Shown in pieces: positions 17,127 through 24,561 of a DNA stretch of 34,589 nt. This stretch comes from Schwartzia sp. (in: firmicutes) (GTDB lineage Bacteria; Bacillota; Negativicutes; Selenomonadales; Selenomonadaceae), in the NCBI GenBank assembly GCA_017444395.1, contig JAFSWT010000067.1:1-34589 (forward strand), read 5' to 3'. Position 1 is the first letter of the stretch; every line of letters begins with the position of its first letter. The position numbers were made by a program, and so were the translations under genes. The notes below the pieces were generated by a model. That model saw only the letters and a list, made by a program, of their open reading frames with translations. It did no database searches and was not told where the DNA came from.

Positions 17127-18406
17127 TGGCATCGTTTACGGAACTTCCCGTGCGGGAAGAGGCGCTGGAGATACTGCGGCGAAACGGCATCACCGAGCCC
17201 ACGCCGGTGCAGCAGGCAGCGATTCCCGTGGCGCGGGCAGGTCGTGACGCCGTCGTGCAGGCGCCTACCGGCACCGGCAAGACACTGGCTTTCCTGTTGC
17301 CGCTCATGGAGCGCATGAAACCCGGCGTCGATGTGGTGCAGGGCCTTGTTGTGACGCCCACCCGGGAGTTGGCCCAGCAGATTGCCCGGGTGGCGAAGGA
17401 ACTCGCGCCGGCGTTTGACCTGACGGTTCTCGCCATTTACGGCGGCGATGATATCGAACGCCAGAAAGAAAAGCTCGGTCGTCATCCCCAACTCATCGTC
17501 GGTACACCGGGCCGTTTGTTGGACCATATGCGCCATCACACCCTGCGGTTGGAAACCGCCAGCAGGATCGTGCTGGACGAAGCCGATGAAATGCTGAAAC
17601 TGGGCTTCCTGGAGGATGTGACGGCCATCCTGGAAGCGCTGGCGAAAGACCGGCAGATCCTGCTCTTTTCCGCTACGATTCCCGACCGCATACGGGCGCT
17701 GGCCCGCCGCTTCATGACGCGCCCGGAGGAAATCCGCATCGAGAGCGGACAGGCGGCTCTCGCCGTCATCCGGCAGACTGTCATCAATACCACCGAGGAA
17801 ACGAAGCTGGATCAGCTTTGTGAACTCATCAATACCCGCCAGCCCTATCTGATGATGGTATTCGCCGCCACGCGGCAACGCGTTCGCGCCCTGACACTGG
17901 CGCTGGCAAAGCGGGGGTATCTGGTGGACGAGCTCTCAGGCGACCTCACGCAGGCACAGCGGGCGCTCGTCCTGCGCCGTTTCCGTCAGGCGGAGCTGCA
18001 GATCCTGGTGACGACCGACATCGCGGCCCGGGGCCTGGACATCGAGGGCGTGACGCAGGTGGTGAACTACGACCTGCCCCGGACCACTGAGGACTACGTT
18101 CACCGTGTGGGCCGCACCGGCCGGGCCGGGCATGACGGCGAAGCGATCACTTTCGTCACCGCTCGTCAGTACGATCAGCTTCGCCGCATCGAGGCCGGGA
18201 TTCAGCGGCGCATCGAAAAGCAGCAATCCCCGCGCCGCCCCCGGAAGGAAAAGGCCCGGGAAGTCGCGCTGGCAAAGGCGCGCCGTGAACATCGGACAGA
18301 AGCGAAGAAAACAACCCGCCCCTTGAGCAAATACGCGAACCGCAAAGGCGCCGGCCATAAAGGGCGCAATCCGCGGAGCCGGCGGAACCCGGCGGGGAAA
18401 AAATGA
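17126..18406 (+). CDS. DEAD-box RNA helicase
   Basis: This 426-residue ATP-dependent RNA helicase has the DEAD-box motifs in order: Q motif region at the N-terminus (F4 through TPVQQAAIP), Walker A APTGTGKT (46-53), PTRELAQQ, TPGRLLD, DEAD (151-154), SAT, then ARGLDIEG and HRVGRTGRAG. A tail of about 60 residues rich in Lys and Arg follows the core, of the kind that anchors such helicases to structured RNA. A role in ribosome assembly or mRNA decay (CshA/DeaD type) is likely, but the exact ortholog cannot be fixed. I take ATG 17126, which overlaps the map stop, rather than the upstream start at 17072. Confidence 0.94.
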   Translation: MASFTELPVREEALEILRRNGITEPTPVQQAAIPVARAGRDAVVQAPTGTGKTLAFLLPLMERMKPGVDVVQGLVVTPTRELAQQIARVAKELAPAFDLTVLAIYGGDDIERQKEKLGRHPQLIVGTPGRLLDHMRHHTLRLETASRIVLDEADEMLKLGFLEDVTAILEALAKDRQILLFSATIPDRIRALARRFMTRPEEIRIESGQAALAVIRQTVINTTEETKLDQLCELINTRQPYLMMVFAATRQRVRALTLALAKRGYLVDELSGDLTQAQRALVLRRFRQAELQILVTTDIAARGLDIEGVTQVVNYDLPRTTEDYVHRVGRTGRAGHDGEAITFVTARQYDQLRRIEAGIQRRIEKQQSPRRPRKEKAREVALAKARREHRTEAKKTTRPLSKYANRKGAGHKGRNPRSRRNPAGKK

Positions 18407-18463
18407 CAGGCTGAACGACGAACTGGCAGACAAGTCTCAAACCGGACAGGAAGGATGATTGCT

Positions 18464-19921
18464 ATGGCAGGGAGTCACTTGAACCGTGACCGCAATATTT
18501 CGATGATGATGGATCTCTATGAGTTGACGATGGCCAACGGATATTTCCGGCAGCACAGCGTCAACGCCCGGGTGGCCTTTGATGTCTTTTTCCGCAAGAA
18601 TCCCGAGGCGGGCGGTTTTTCCATTTTCGCCGGCCTCGAGCAGATATTGGAATATCTGGAGGAAATGCACTTTTCCCCGGAGGATATTGCCTACCTCCGC
18701 AAGCTCAATCTCTTTGACGACCGGTTCCTTGATTATCTGGCGGACTTCCGTTTCACCGGCGATGTGTACGCCTTTCCCGAAGGCACGGTGATGTATCCCG
18801 GTGAACCGGTCATCACCGTCGTTGCCAATCTCGTGGAGGCGCAACTGGTAGAGACCGAGATTCTGGCTCAGGTGAACCACCAGTCTTTGATTGCCACCAA
18901 GGCCCGGCGCATCGTCAAGGCGGCCGGGGGACGGCCGGTTTCGGATTTCGGCGCCCGCCGGGCCCACAACAACGATGCTGCCATTTACGGGGCGCGGGCT
19001 GCCTACATCGGCGGCGTTGTCGGAACCGCCACCGTGGCGGCCGGCCAGTATTTCGATATTCCCGTGGGCGGCACCATGGCCCACAGCTGGGTCATGTACT
19101 ACAAGGACGAGCTCGACGCCTTCCGCCGCTTTGCCGCCCTTTACCCTGACAACTGCATCCTGCTCATCGATACCTTCGATGTCCTGCGGTCCGGTCTGCC
19201 CCATGCCATCGAAGTTTTCCGGGAAATGCGGGCGAAGGGGATTCGCTCAAAGAATTACGGCATCCGCATCGACAGCGGCGACCTCGCCTATCTTACGAAA
19301 AAAACGCGGCAAAAACTTGATGCCGCGGGCTTCGAGGACGCGAAGATCGTCATTTCCAACAGCCTCGATGAATACACCATCTCCTCCATCCTGAGCCAGG
19401 GCGGTCAGGTGGATTCCTTCGGTGTCGGCGAGCGCATGATCACATCGAAGAACGATCCCGTTTTCGGCGCCGTCTATAAGCTTTGTGCCGTCGAGGAAAA
19501 CGGGGAGATGGATCCGCGAATCAAGGTCTCGGAGGTCATCGAGAAGGTCACGAACCCTGGCCTTAAAGAAGTCTATCGCATTTATGACCAGAGCGGCCGG
19601 GCGGTGGCGGAACTCATCGCCAAGAAGGGCGAAGCCATCGACCTCAATGCCTCTGACGAATTCATTGACACCGAGCGGCCCTGGAAGGTCCGCCATTTCG
19701 AGAACTGCACCGCGAAAAAGCTCCAGCGCCTGGTAATGGAGGGTGGTAAGCGTACGACTCCGCCGGTACCGGTGAAGGACATCGCCGCTTTCGTGCGCCG
19801 TCAGCTCTCCACCGAGATCTGGGAGGAGGAGCAGCGCTTCGAGAATCCCCACAAGCATTTCATGGACATGACACCGGCTTATTACAAGATGAAGATGTCC
19901 ATGCTGAGTCAGGAGGTCTAG
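18464..19921 (+). CDS. pncB: Nicotinate phosphoribosyltransferase
   Basis: PncB joins nicotinate with PRPP to give nicotinate mononucleotide in the Preiss-Handler route to NAD. The 485-residue protein has the family landmarks LYELTMANGYF near the N-terminus, SDFGARRAHNN (about residues 160-170), GGTMAHSWVM with the probable phosphorylated H207, and a TFDVLRSG stretch. ATG 18464 is chosen because AGGAAGG (18448-18454) is nine bases upstream; the in-frame ATG 18455 would touch that site. It follows the helicase by 57 bases with no terminator. Its TAG stop overlaps that of the convergent ogt gene. Confidence 0.95.
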   Translation: MAGSHLNRDRNISMMMDLYELTMANGYFRQHSVNARVAFDVFFRKNPEAGGFSIFAGLEQILEYLEEMHFSPEDIAYLRKLNLFDDRFLDYLADFRFTGDVYAFPEGTVMYPGEPVITVVANLVEAQLVETEILAQVNHQSLIATKARRIVKAAGGRPVSDFGARRAHNNDAAIYGARAAYIGGVVGTATVAAGQYFDIPVGGTMAHSWVMYYKDELDAFRRFAALYPDNCILLIDTFDVLRSGLPHAIEVFREMRAKGIRSKNYGIRIDSGDLAYLTKKTRQKLDAAGFEDAKIVISNSLDEYTISSILSQGGQVDSFGVGERMITSKNDPVFGAVYKLCAVEENGEMDPRIKVSEVIEKVTNPGLKEVYRIYDQSGRAVAELIAKKGEAIDLNASDEFIDTERPWKVRHFENCTAKKLQRLVMEGGKRTTPPVPVKDIAAFVRRQLSTEIWEEEQRFENPHKHFMDMTPAYYKMKMSMLSQEV

Positions 19922-20475
19922 CGCGCGGCAGGAGAATCTCCCGGCAACACGCCGGGGCCGTCAGATCGTCCGATGCCCGGTAAAGATACGCCTTCCAGCG
20001 CTAAAAGGTATTGCTTTCGGTGGAGACCACCGGCATAGCCAGTGAGCCTGCCGTTTGTCCCGACAACGCGGTGGCAGGGAATGATGAGCGATATTGGATT
20101 GTGCCCGATGGCGCCGCCGGTTGCCCGGGCGGACATTTGACGAAGCCCTCTTTGCCTGGCAATGCGTTGCGCGATTTCGCCGTAGGTCATCGTCTGTCCA
20201 AAGGGAATCGTCAGCAGGATTTTCCAGACCGCCTGGCGAAAGGCGGTCGCCTTCAGGGAGAGCGGTGGGGTAAAATCCGGCGCTTTCCCGCGGAAGTAGA
20301 TACCCAGCCATTCGACGGCCTGTTCGAAAACGGGCAGCGACCGGTCTTCGTGCTTTTCACCCAGAACAGTGCCATAATACTTCTGTCCGTCGAACCACAG
20401 TCCGGTCAGGGCAGTTCCGTCGCTGGCCAGCGTGATGCCGCCCAGCGGAGAATCATAGTGCCAGGTATAGTCCAT
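19918..20475 (-). CDS. ogt: Methylated-DNA-protein-cysteine methyltransferase
   Basis: This suicide repair protein transfers methyl groups from O6-methylguanine to its own cysteine. The 185-residue chain has the active-site PCHRV (C134) preceded by the conserved ATGGAIGHNP stretch, and a short N-terminal ribonuclease-H-like domain. It lacks an Ada regulatory domain, so it is the Ogt/MGMT type. AAAGGAAC serves ATG 20475. It is the second gene after a 3-methyladenine glycosylase on the same strand (72-base gap), giving a base-alkylation repair pair. Its stop is interleaved with the pncB stop in CTAG. Confidence 0.95.
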   Translation of the reverse strand: MDYTWHYDSPLGGITLASDGTALTGLWFDGQKYYGTVLGEKHEDRSLPVFEQAVEWLGIYFRGKAPDFTPPLSLKATAFRQAVWKILLTIPFGQTMTYGEIAQRIARQRGLRQMSARATGGAIGHNPISLIIPCHRVVGTNGRLTGYAGGLHRKQYLLALEGVSLPGIGRSDGPGVLPGDSPAAR

Positions 20476-20547
20476 GGTCAGGTTCCTTTCATAAGCCCGG
20501 GGAAGATTCAGACGTTGGCGGTTTAGTATCTGCGGTCGGCGAGTGGT

Positions 20548-21225
20548 TTATCGGGGGCGGTTCCCGGACGGCACTTTGGGGCGTGGCGGGTTCTTCTTTG
20601 GCGCATAATCGTGCATTTCCGGGATGGCTCCTCCGGCCACTGCCCAGAAATACAGGCTGGCTACACTGCAACAAGGGGACAGGCGCCGGCGGTATTTCTC
20701 AAACAGCTTTCGGCTGATTTTTCGATGGTGGTAGACCATCCGCATACCCCGCTGGATGGCGAGGTCATCGAAACTGAAAATGTTTGGTCGTTGCAGGCAA
20801 AACAGCAGAATCATTTCCGCCGTCCATACGCCAATCCCTTTCAGTCCCGCCAGGGCCCGGATCGCTTCTTCGTCGGTCATTTTTTCCACGGCGGCAAGGT
20901 CAAACGCGCCTCGCAGGACTTTTTCCGAGAAATCCTTGATGTATTCGGCTTTTCGGAATGACATGCCGAAGGATTGCAATTCTTTTACAGATGCCTTGCC
21001 GATGGCCGCCGGCGTCACTTCGCCCCAGGCGTCGTTCAGGCGCTGCCAGATTGTCTGTTGCGCCTTGGTGGAAATCTGCTGGCCGATGATATGATGCACG
21101 ACCGAGGAAAACAGGTCACTGTCCACCGTCCGTTCAATCGGTCCGATCTTGTCGATGACTTCGCCCAGCCGGGCGTCCCGGGATTTGAGGTAATCGGTTT
21201 CCTTTTCGCTGTAGAGGAAGTACAT
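20548..21225 (-). CDS. DNA-3-methyladenine glycosylase 2 family (HhH-GPD)
   Basis: This base-excision glycosylase removes alkylated bases. The 225-residue protein is the compact HhH-GPD type without the N-terminal domain of E. coli AlkA. IIGQQISTKAQ is near residues 46-56, the helix-hairpin-helix LAGLKGIGVWTAEM is near 125-138, and the catalytic aspartate is D153 or D154 in FSFDDLAIQRG. It ends in a Pro/Lys/Arg-rich tail of about 20 residues that may aid DNA binding. AAAGGAG upstream supports ATG 21225. It is co-directional with ogt. Confidence 0.92.
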   Translation of the reverse strand: MYFLYSEKETDYLKSRDARLGEVIDKIGPIERTVDSDLFSSVVHHIIGQQISTKAQQTIWQRLNDAWGEVTPAAIGKASVKELQSFGMSFRKAEYIKDFSEKVLRGAFDLAAVEKMTDEEAIRALAGLKGIGVWTAEMILLFCLQRPNIFSFDDLAIQRGMRMVYHHRKISRKLFEKYRRRLSPCCSVASLYFWAVAGGAIPEMHDYAPKKNPPRPKVPSGNRPR

Positions 21226-21286
21226 GGTGGATGACTCCTTTTCTCCAAACAGGACAGAGATATCGCTTATGACGCTCCTTGCTGAT

Positions 21287-21316
21287 ATTATAAGGCTTTA
21301 CCGGCCCGGGGCGCAA
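21287..21316 (-). promoter_or_regulatory. Promoter of the glycosylase-ogt pair
   Basis: On the minus strand TTGCGC (21311-21316) and TATAAT (21287-21292) have an 18-base spacer, about 60 bases ahead of the glycosylase start. No Ada-box-like repeat is evident. Confidence 0.55.
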
Positions 21317-21398
21317 CCGTTGTTTCCACCGGTCAGGAATCAACGGCTGACGTGCGGGCAACAGGAATCGTTGAAAGAAACAACCCCCAGGAAAAGGC

Positions 21399-21443
21399 GA
21401 AAAGCCCGTTTTCACCGGAAACTCCGGCGATTACGGGCTTTTC
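21399..21443. terminator. Terminator after the LPP20-like gene
   Basis: An 11-bp stem (GAAAAGCCCGT 21399-21409 with 21433-21443) has an internal CCGG/CCGG mini-stem in the loop. The minus-strand transcript reads CGGGCTTTTC then CGCC and TTTTCC. It ends the exported-protein unit. The flanking AAAA and TTTT allow activity on both strands. Confidence 0.85.
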
Positions 21444-21476
21444 TTGGGTATATGTGCATTTCCGGCCGTGAAATTT

Positions 21477-22421
21477 CTAACGGACGAAAACCACCGCCGT
21501 CTGGTCGAGGAAATGGGTTTTCTGGTTCTCGGTGAGCAGCAGGTTCGCGTCGTTGACGGTGATGACCGGGTTGAAATAATGGTCAACGCCGACGGCACGG
21601 AGGATCAGCGGATTCGAGCCGGCCCGGGCAACCTTGCTGGTGAGGTCCGGGCTGTAGCCGGCCATGCCGTTGTGGATGACTGTCTTGGAGTCGAGATTCT
21701 TGTAGCCGTAAATCTTCTCGCCCGCCGTGGTCTTGATGACGGGGGACATGGCGGTACGAAGGCCGAGGCCGGTGCAGTCGATGATGACGCCGGTGTAGGG
21801 GCCGCCGTTATTGCTATACGTGGGCTGATAGACAGGGGGCGCCGGCACGGACGGGACGGAGGGAACAGACGGGATAGACGGGACAACGGGCGGCGCCGTG
21901 GTCGTGGTGGTCGTTGTCGTGGTCGTCGTGGTCGTCGTCGGGGGCAGCGCCGAGTAGGGGTTTTCCTCGGGCTCCGGCTGCAACGTCGCCGGGAAGGGGT
22001 CACGCACCGCGGTTTGCGGCAGGACAGCCGAGGCCAAAGAGGAGATGCTGCCGAACAGGGGCACCGCCATGACGACATGGTAGGAACCGTCGGATTCATA
22101 GCTTTCACGGACGATGGTCGCGCCTTTGATGAGGGCCGAGACCCGCGTGGTCACGACGTCGCTGGCGAGCTGCAGTTCACGGACGGTGGTCTCCGAGGTG
22201 ACCTGGACGCCGCTGAGTTGCTCCGCCAGATTGCGCTGGGCGTCCACGATGGCGGCCCGGCGGGCGGCCAGGCGGGCCTGGGCCGGGAGCGCCGCGTAGG
22301 TGGGCGGCAGGCCGAAGCCGTCCGCCTCGACCCGGTTGGCGTCGAAGTTCGCCGCGGCGAAAGCGGTGGCGGACAGTGCCAACAGGCAGAGCAGGGTAAG
22401 CAGCAAGAATAATTTTTTCAT
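21477..22421 (-). CDS. Exported LPP20-like protein with polythreonine linker
   Basis: The 314-residue protein has a signal peptide (hydrophobic 4-20, probable cleavage after AFA at 22, no lipobox cysteine). A domain at about 45-125 (AARRAAIVDAQRNLAEQL through SYHVVMAVPL) resembles the LPP20/FlgT-N fold. A low-complexity linker has 14 consecutive threonines (T162-T175) and PSIPSVPSVPSVP repeats, and a C-terminal domain (about 207-314) of unknown kind follows. The linker suggests two globular parts held apart outside the inner membrane. AAGGAGGAG serves ATG 22421. It is the second gene after the FlgT-like gene (32-base gap), and the two N-terminal domains look related. Function unknown. Confidence 0.8.
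   Translation of the reverse strand: MKKLFLLLTLLCLLALSATAFAAANFDANRVEADGFGLPPTYAALPAQARLAARRAAIVDAQRNLAEQLSGVQVTSETTVRELQLASDVVTTRVSALIKGATIVRESYESDGSYHVVMAVPLFGSISSLASAVLPQTAVRDPFPATLQPEPEENPYSALPPTTTTTTTTTTTTTTAPPVVPSIPSVPSVPSVPAPPVYQPTYSNNGGPYTGVIIDCTGLGLRTAMSPVIKTTAGEKIYGYKNLDSKTVIHNGMAGYSPDLTSKVARAGSNPLILRAVGVDHYFNPVITVNDANLLLTENQKTHFLDQTAVVFVR
21897..21938 (-). repeat. 14-codon threonine tract inside the LPP20-like gene
   Basis: Fourteen consecutive ACN codons (minus strand), mixing ACC, ACG, ACA and ACT-type third bases, encode T162-T175. The three-base periodicity could allow in-frame expansion or contraction of the linker by slippage, though the mixed third bases would lower the rate. 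Confidence 0.85.
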
Positions 22422-22453
22422 GGTTTCTCCTCCTTTTTTTCATTCCGGCCGCA

Positions 22454-23557
22454 TCAGATGCGGATGTATTCGGAGTTCATCTCCCGGATTACCACGCCTT
22501 CGCGTTCCAGCGCCTGGGCCAGGTCGTAGGCGGTGCCGTTGTAGTTGACATCAATCTGCATATTGCCGCCCTGGGCACTGCGGACATAGATGTTGTTGAC
22601 ACCGTCAAGACGGCTGAGCCAGCCGTAGGCCTCGGACATGGTTCCCAAAGCGTTGTTGGTCACCAGGATGGTTACGTGCTGCTCCGGGTTTGCCGCTTTC
22701 TTCAGCGCCCCCCGGGACAATGCCTTGACCAGATCCTTCGCTGCCTTGCGCAGAGCCGCACGGGCCGCATCGCTTCCGCTCCGTGAAGAGTGGGCGTCGA
22801 AGGAGCCGGCGTAGGCGATTTCGCCGGTGTTGGCGTTTACCATGCGAACGGAGATGGTCACATCCGCTTTGGAGTAGCCGATACCGCCGAAAACCGGGAT
22901 AACCTGTTCCAGGACCGAGGACCAGTCGTTGCTGGCGACTTCCACCAGCCCGGTCACCAGATAATCCACGTTGAAATGGGACTGGAGCATCTGCACCAGG
23001 TCCTCGTCGCCCTCGAATACCGCGTTGGCTATGCGGTTCCTGACGGAGGCGTCAATCTGGTTCATATCGACGATGCGCATGAAGCCGTTATCCTGGAGGC
23101 TGGCCATCACCAGATTTTCGATGGATGGGTTTGAACTGCGGTCGTGGGCGTTGATGAAGAGGACTCCGATGCGCGGATCCTGCATATTGGCGCTGACGAG
23201 GGCTCTTTTCTGCAGGTGCGACATCAGATCGGTATTCAGGAGGTCCGAGCTCACGTTGGCGCGGATGGTGACGGAGTAGATAGCGTTCGCGTAGCTCTGG
23301 CTCAGGATCTGGTAGCCGTTGATGTAGCCCTCGGAGTGAGTGAAGATCTTGTCGCTGATTACGCGGTAGTTCTCTACGTAAGTCCGGCTGTCGATGAGTA
23401 CGCCAACCTCTTGTTCAATGGCCTGCCGCATGGCATTGTGCAGGGCGTCCCGCTCTGTGGCGCCCTGTCCCGTTGCCGTGACCGTGCCGGCCAGTGCCGT
23501 CGCCACCGTACACAGGAGCAGAAGGGCCGTCAGCCCAAGGGCTCGGATTGTTCTCAT
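22454..23557 (-). CDS. Exported FlgT-like protein
   Basis: The 367-residue protein has a signal peptide (hydrophobic 7-20, probable cleavage after ALA at 23). Three domains follow: an N-terminal FlgT-like domain (about 24-105, GQGATERDALHNAMRQAIEQ through YSVTIRANV), a middle CsgG/TolB-N-like domain (about 129-285, IGVLFIN... VDYLVTGLVEV ... ADVTISVRMV) and a small C-terminal domain (294-367). FlgT builds the H-ring of the Vibrio flagellar motor, but this fold is also seen in outer-membrane proteins unrelated to flagella, and no flagellar gene is present here. A role in an envelope assembly spanning the periplasm is inferred. GGAGG supports ATG 23557. It is first in a two-gene unit with the LPP20-like gene. 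Confidence 0.78.
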   Translation of the reverse strand: MRTIRALGLTALLLLCTVATALAGTVTATGQGATERDALHNAMRQAIEQEVGVLIDSRTYVENYRVISDKIFTHSEGYINGYQILSQSYANAIYSVTIRANVSSDLLNTDLMSHLQKRALVSANMQDPRIGVLFINAHDRSSNPSIENLVMASLQDNGFMRIVDMNQIDASVRNRIANAVFEGDEDLVQMLQSHFNVDYLVTGLVEVASNDWSSVLEQVIPVFGGIGYSKADVTISVRMVNANTGEIAYAGSFDAHSSRSGSDAARAALRKAAKDLVKALSRGALKKAANPEQHVTILVTNNALGTMSEAYGWLSRLDGVNNIYVRSAQGGNMQIDVNYNGTAYDLAQALEREGVVIREMNSEYIRI

Positions 23558-23683
23558 GCCCTATCCCTCCCCGTTTGGTTTGTTCTGTCTATATTGTCGT
23601 GGAGAACCATTAGAAGCCTTTTGGGCTAAAATTAGAATCAGATGAAATATTTCATGGTGCCGCTTTCACCGGATTCGAAGCAA

Positions 23684-24046
23684 TCATGATTTGTCGCCGC
23701 CATTCGCCGGCTGTCCGGCGCAGGCCGCCAGCTGCGGTATGTTCTTCATGTCCGCCGCAAACAGCGATTCCATGTTCTCCCGGAACTCGTAGTACAGACA
23801 GTCGGAATCGTAGCGCCAGGAGCTCCCCTCCAGCCCGTCGGCCGTTGGCGTACGATAGTTGAGGGTGATGAGGAATTCATCGTCAGCATCCTCCTGCAGC
23901 CGGAACTCGGCTTCAATGACGCCGCATTGCAAAAAGCCCAGCCGGCCCTCCGTGAAATAGTCGTCCATGCGGGATTCGACGATGATTTTGCGCATTTCCC
24001 GGAAAGAATCCTCCGTAAACCTTGACCAATCGAAATCCATGATCAT
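23684..24046 (-). CDS. Small acidic protein of unknown function
   Basis: I do not recognise this 120-residue protein. AAAGGAG five bases ahead of ATG 24046 and a TATAAT further up (24082-24087, minus strand) support it. It is acidic, with no signal peptide or membrane segment. The sequence alternates predicted helix (residues 5-30) and strands (LGFLQCGVIEAEFRL; EFLITLNYRT), and a C-terminal helix contains two alanine-rich turns and one cysteine. It stands alone on the minus strand, 126 bases from the FlgT-like gene. Co-transcription with the latter is possible because no clear terminator intervenes. Confidence 0.65.
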   Translation of the reverse strand: MIMDFDWSRFTEDSFREMRKIIVESRMDDYFTEGRLGFLQCGVIEAEFRLQEDADDEFLITLNYRTPTADGLEGSSWRYDSDCLYYEFRENMESLFAADMKNIPQLAACAGQPANGGDKS

Positions 24047-24081
24047 TCACGCTCCTTTGCCGCGGGGGCAATTTTTTACTC

Positions 24082-24087
24082 ATTATA
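24082..24087 (-). promoter_or_regulatory. -10 element for the small gene at 24046
   Basis: A consensus TATAAT lies on the minus strand about 35 bases ahead of the start. The -35 region is poor, so only the -10 is claimed. Confidence 0.4.
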
Positions 24088-24148
24088 CGCTGAATCGGGG
24101 GTAAAATCCATGCTTTCTTGAAAAAACCGGACAGAGAGAACGGAAAAG

Positions 24149-24190
24149 GGACGGTGTCCGGGCACGTAGTGCAAGCTTGACGTCAGCTTG
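24149..24190. repeat. Three tandem small hairpins upstream of the cysS cluster
   Basis: GGAC-GGT-GTCC (24149-24159), GCAC-GTA-GTGC (24162-24172) and CAAGCT-TGACGTC-AGCTTG (24172-24190) follow one another. The array resembles hairpins 2 and 3 of the argJ-argB block in style (short stems, three-base loops). The -35 of the next promoter sits in the third hairpin. Confidence 0.6.
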
Positions 24191-24206
24191 TCAGGAAGTG
24201 TATTAT
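24177..24206 (+). promoter_or_regulatory. Promoter of the cysS cluster
   Basis: TTGACG (24177-24182) and TATTAT (24201-24206) have an 18-base spacer, about 65 bases ahead of the first small gene. No T-box or other tRNA-sensing leader motif is visible between promoter and gene. Confidence 0.5.
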
Positions 24207-24270
24207 ATCCTTATGGTTTAAAGAGTAAAGTCCGGGCGATGAACACGGCAGCGTGAGGAAGCGGGGAGTT

Positions 24271-24543
24271 ATGGATTATATTGAAGCAATCAATCAGGCG
24301 GGCATGAACTGCCTGATGGCGGAGAATGAATTGTCGATGCACCGGCTGATGGGGGGCCTCGGCACGAGGAAGATGAAAGCGGCGAAAGAGACGCACGAGG
24401 CGGCGATGAAGGCGCTTTTCGATGTGTTGCGCGCCAGCGGCCGCACGGTGGAGGAGTTGGAGACGCTCCGGGATGAGAATGGGAATTCGCCGTTCACTTA
24501 CGGCATTCTGGAGATGCTGCGACGGGATTTTGGGAAATACTGA
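24271..24543 (+). CDS. Small helical protein preceding cysS
   Basis: I do not recognise this 90-residue protein. It looks all-helical, with a methionine-rich N-terminus (NCLMAENELSMHRLMGGL), a central charged helix (KAAKETHEAAMKALFDVL) and a C-terminal helix ending RRDFGKY. There is no signal peptide. I choose ATG 24271, preceded by AGGAAG and GGGGAG, over GTG 24253, six codons up. It ends 18 bases before cysS on the same strand and so is probably the first gene of that operon. Coding-like composition and position make it likely real. Confidence 0.7.
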   Translation: MDYIEAINQAGMNCLMAENELSMHRLMGGLGTRKMKAAKETHEAAMKALFDVLRASGRTVEELETLRDENGNSPFTYGILEMLRRDFGKY

Positions 24544-24561
24544 TTGGGAGAGGACAGAATA

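Noticed and set aside
24047-24270. T-box or other tRNA-sensing leader for cysS
   Set aside because: No T-box consensus or specifier-loop arrangement could be read; the first gene starts only about 65 bases after the likely -10.
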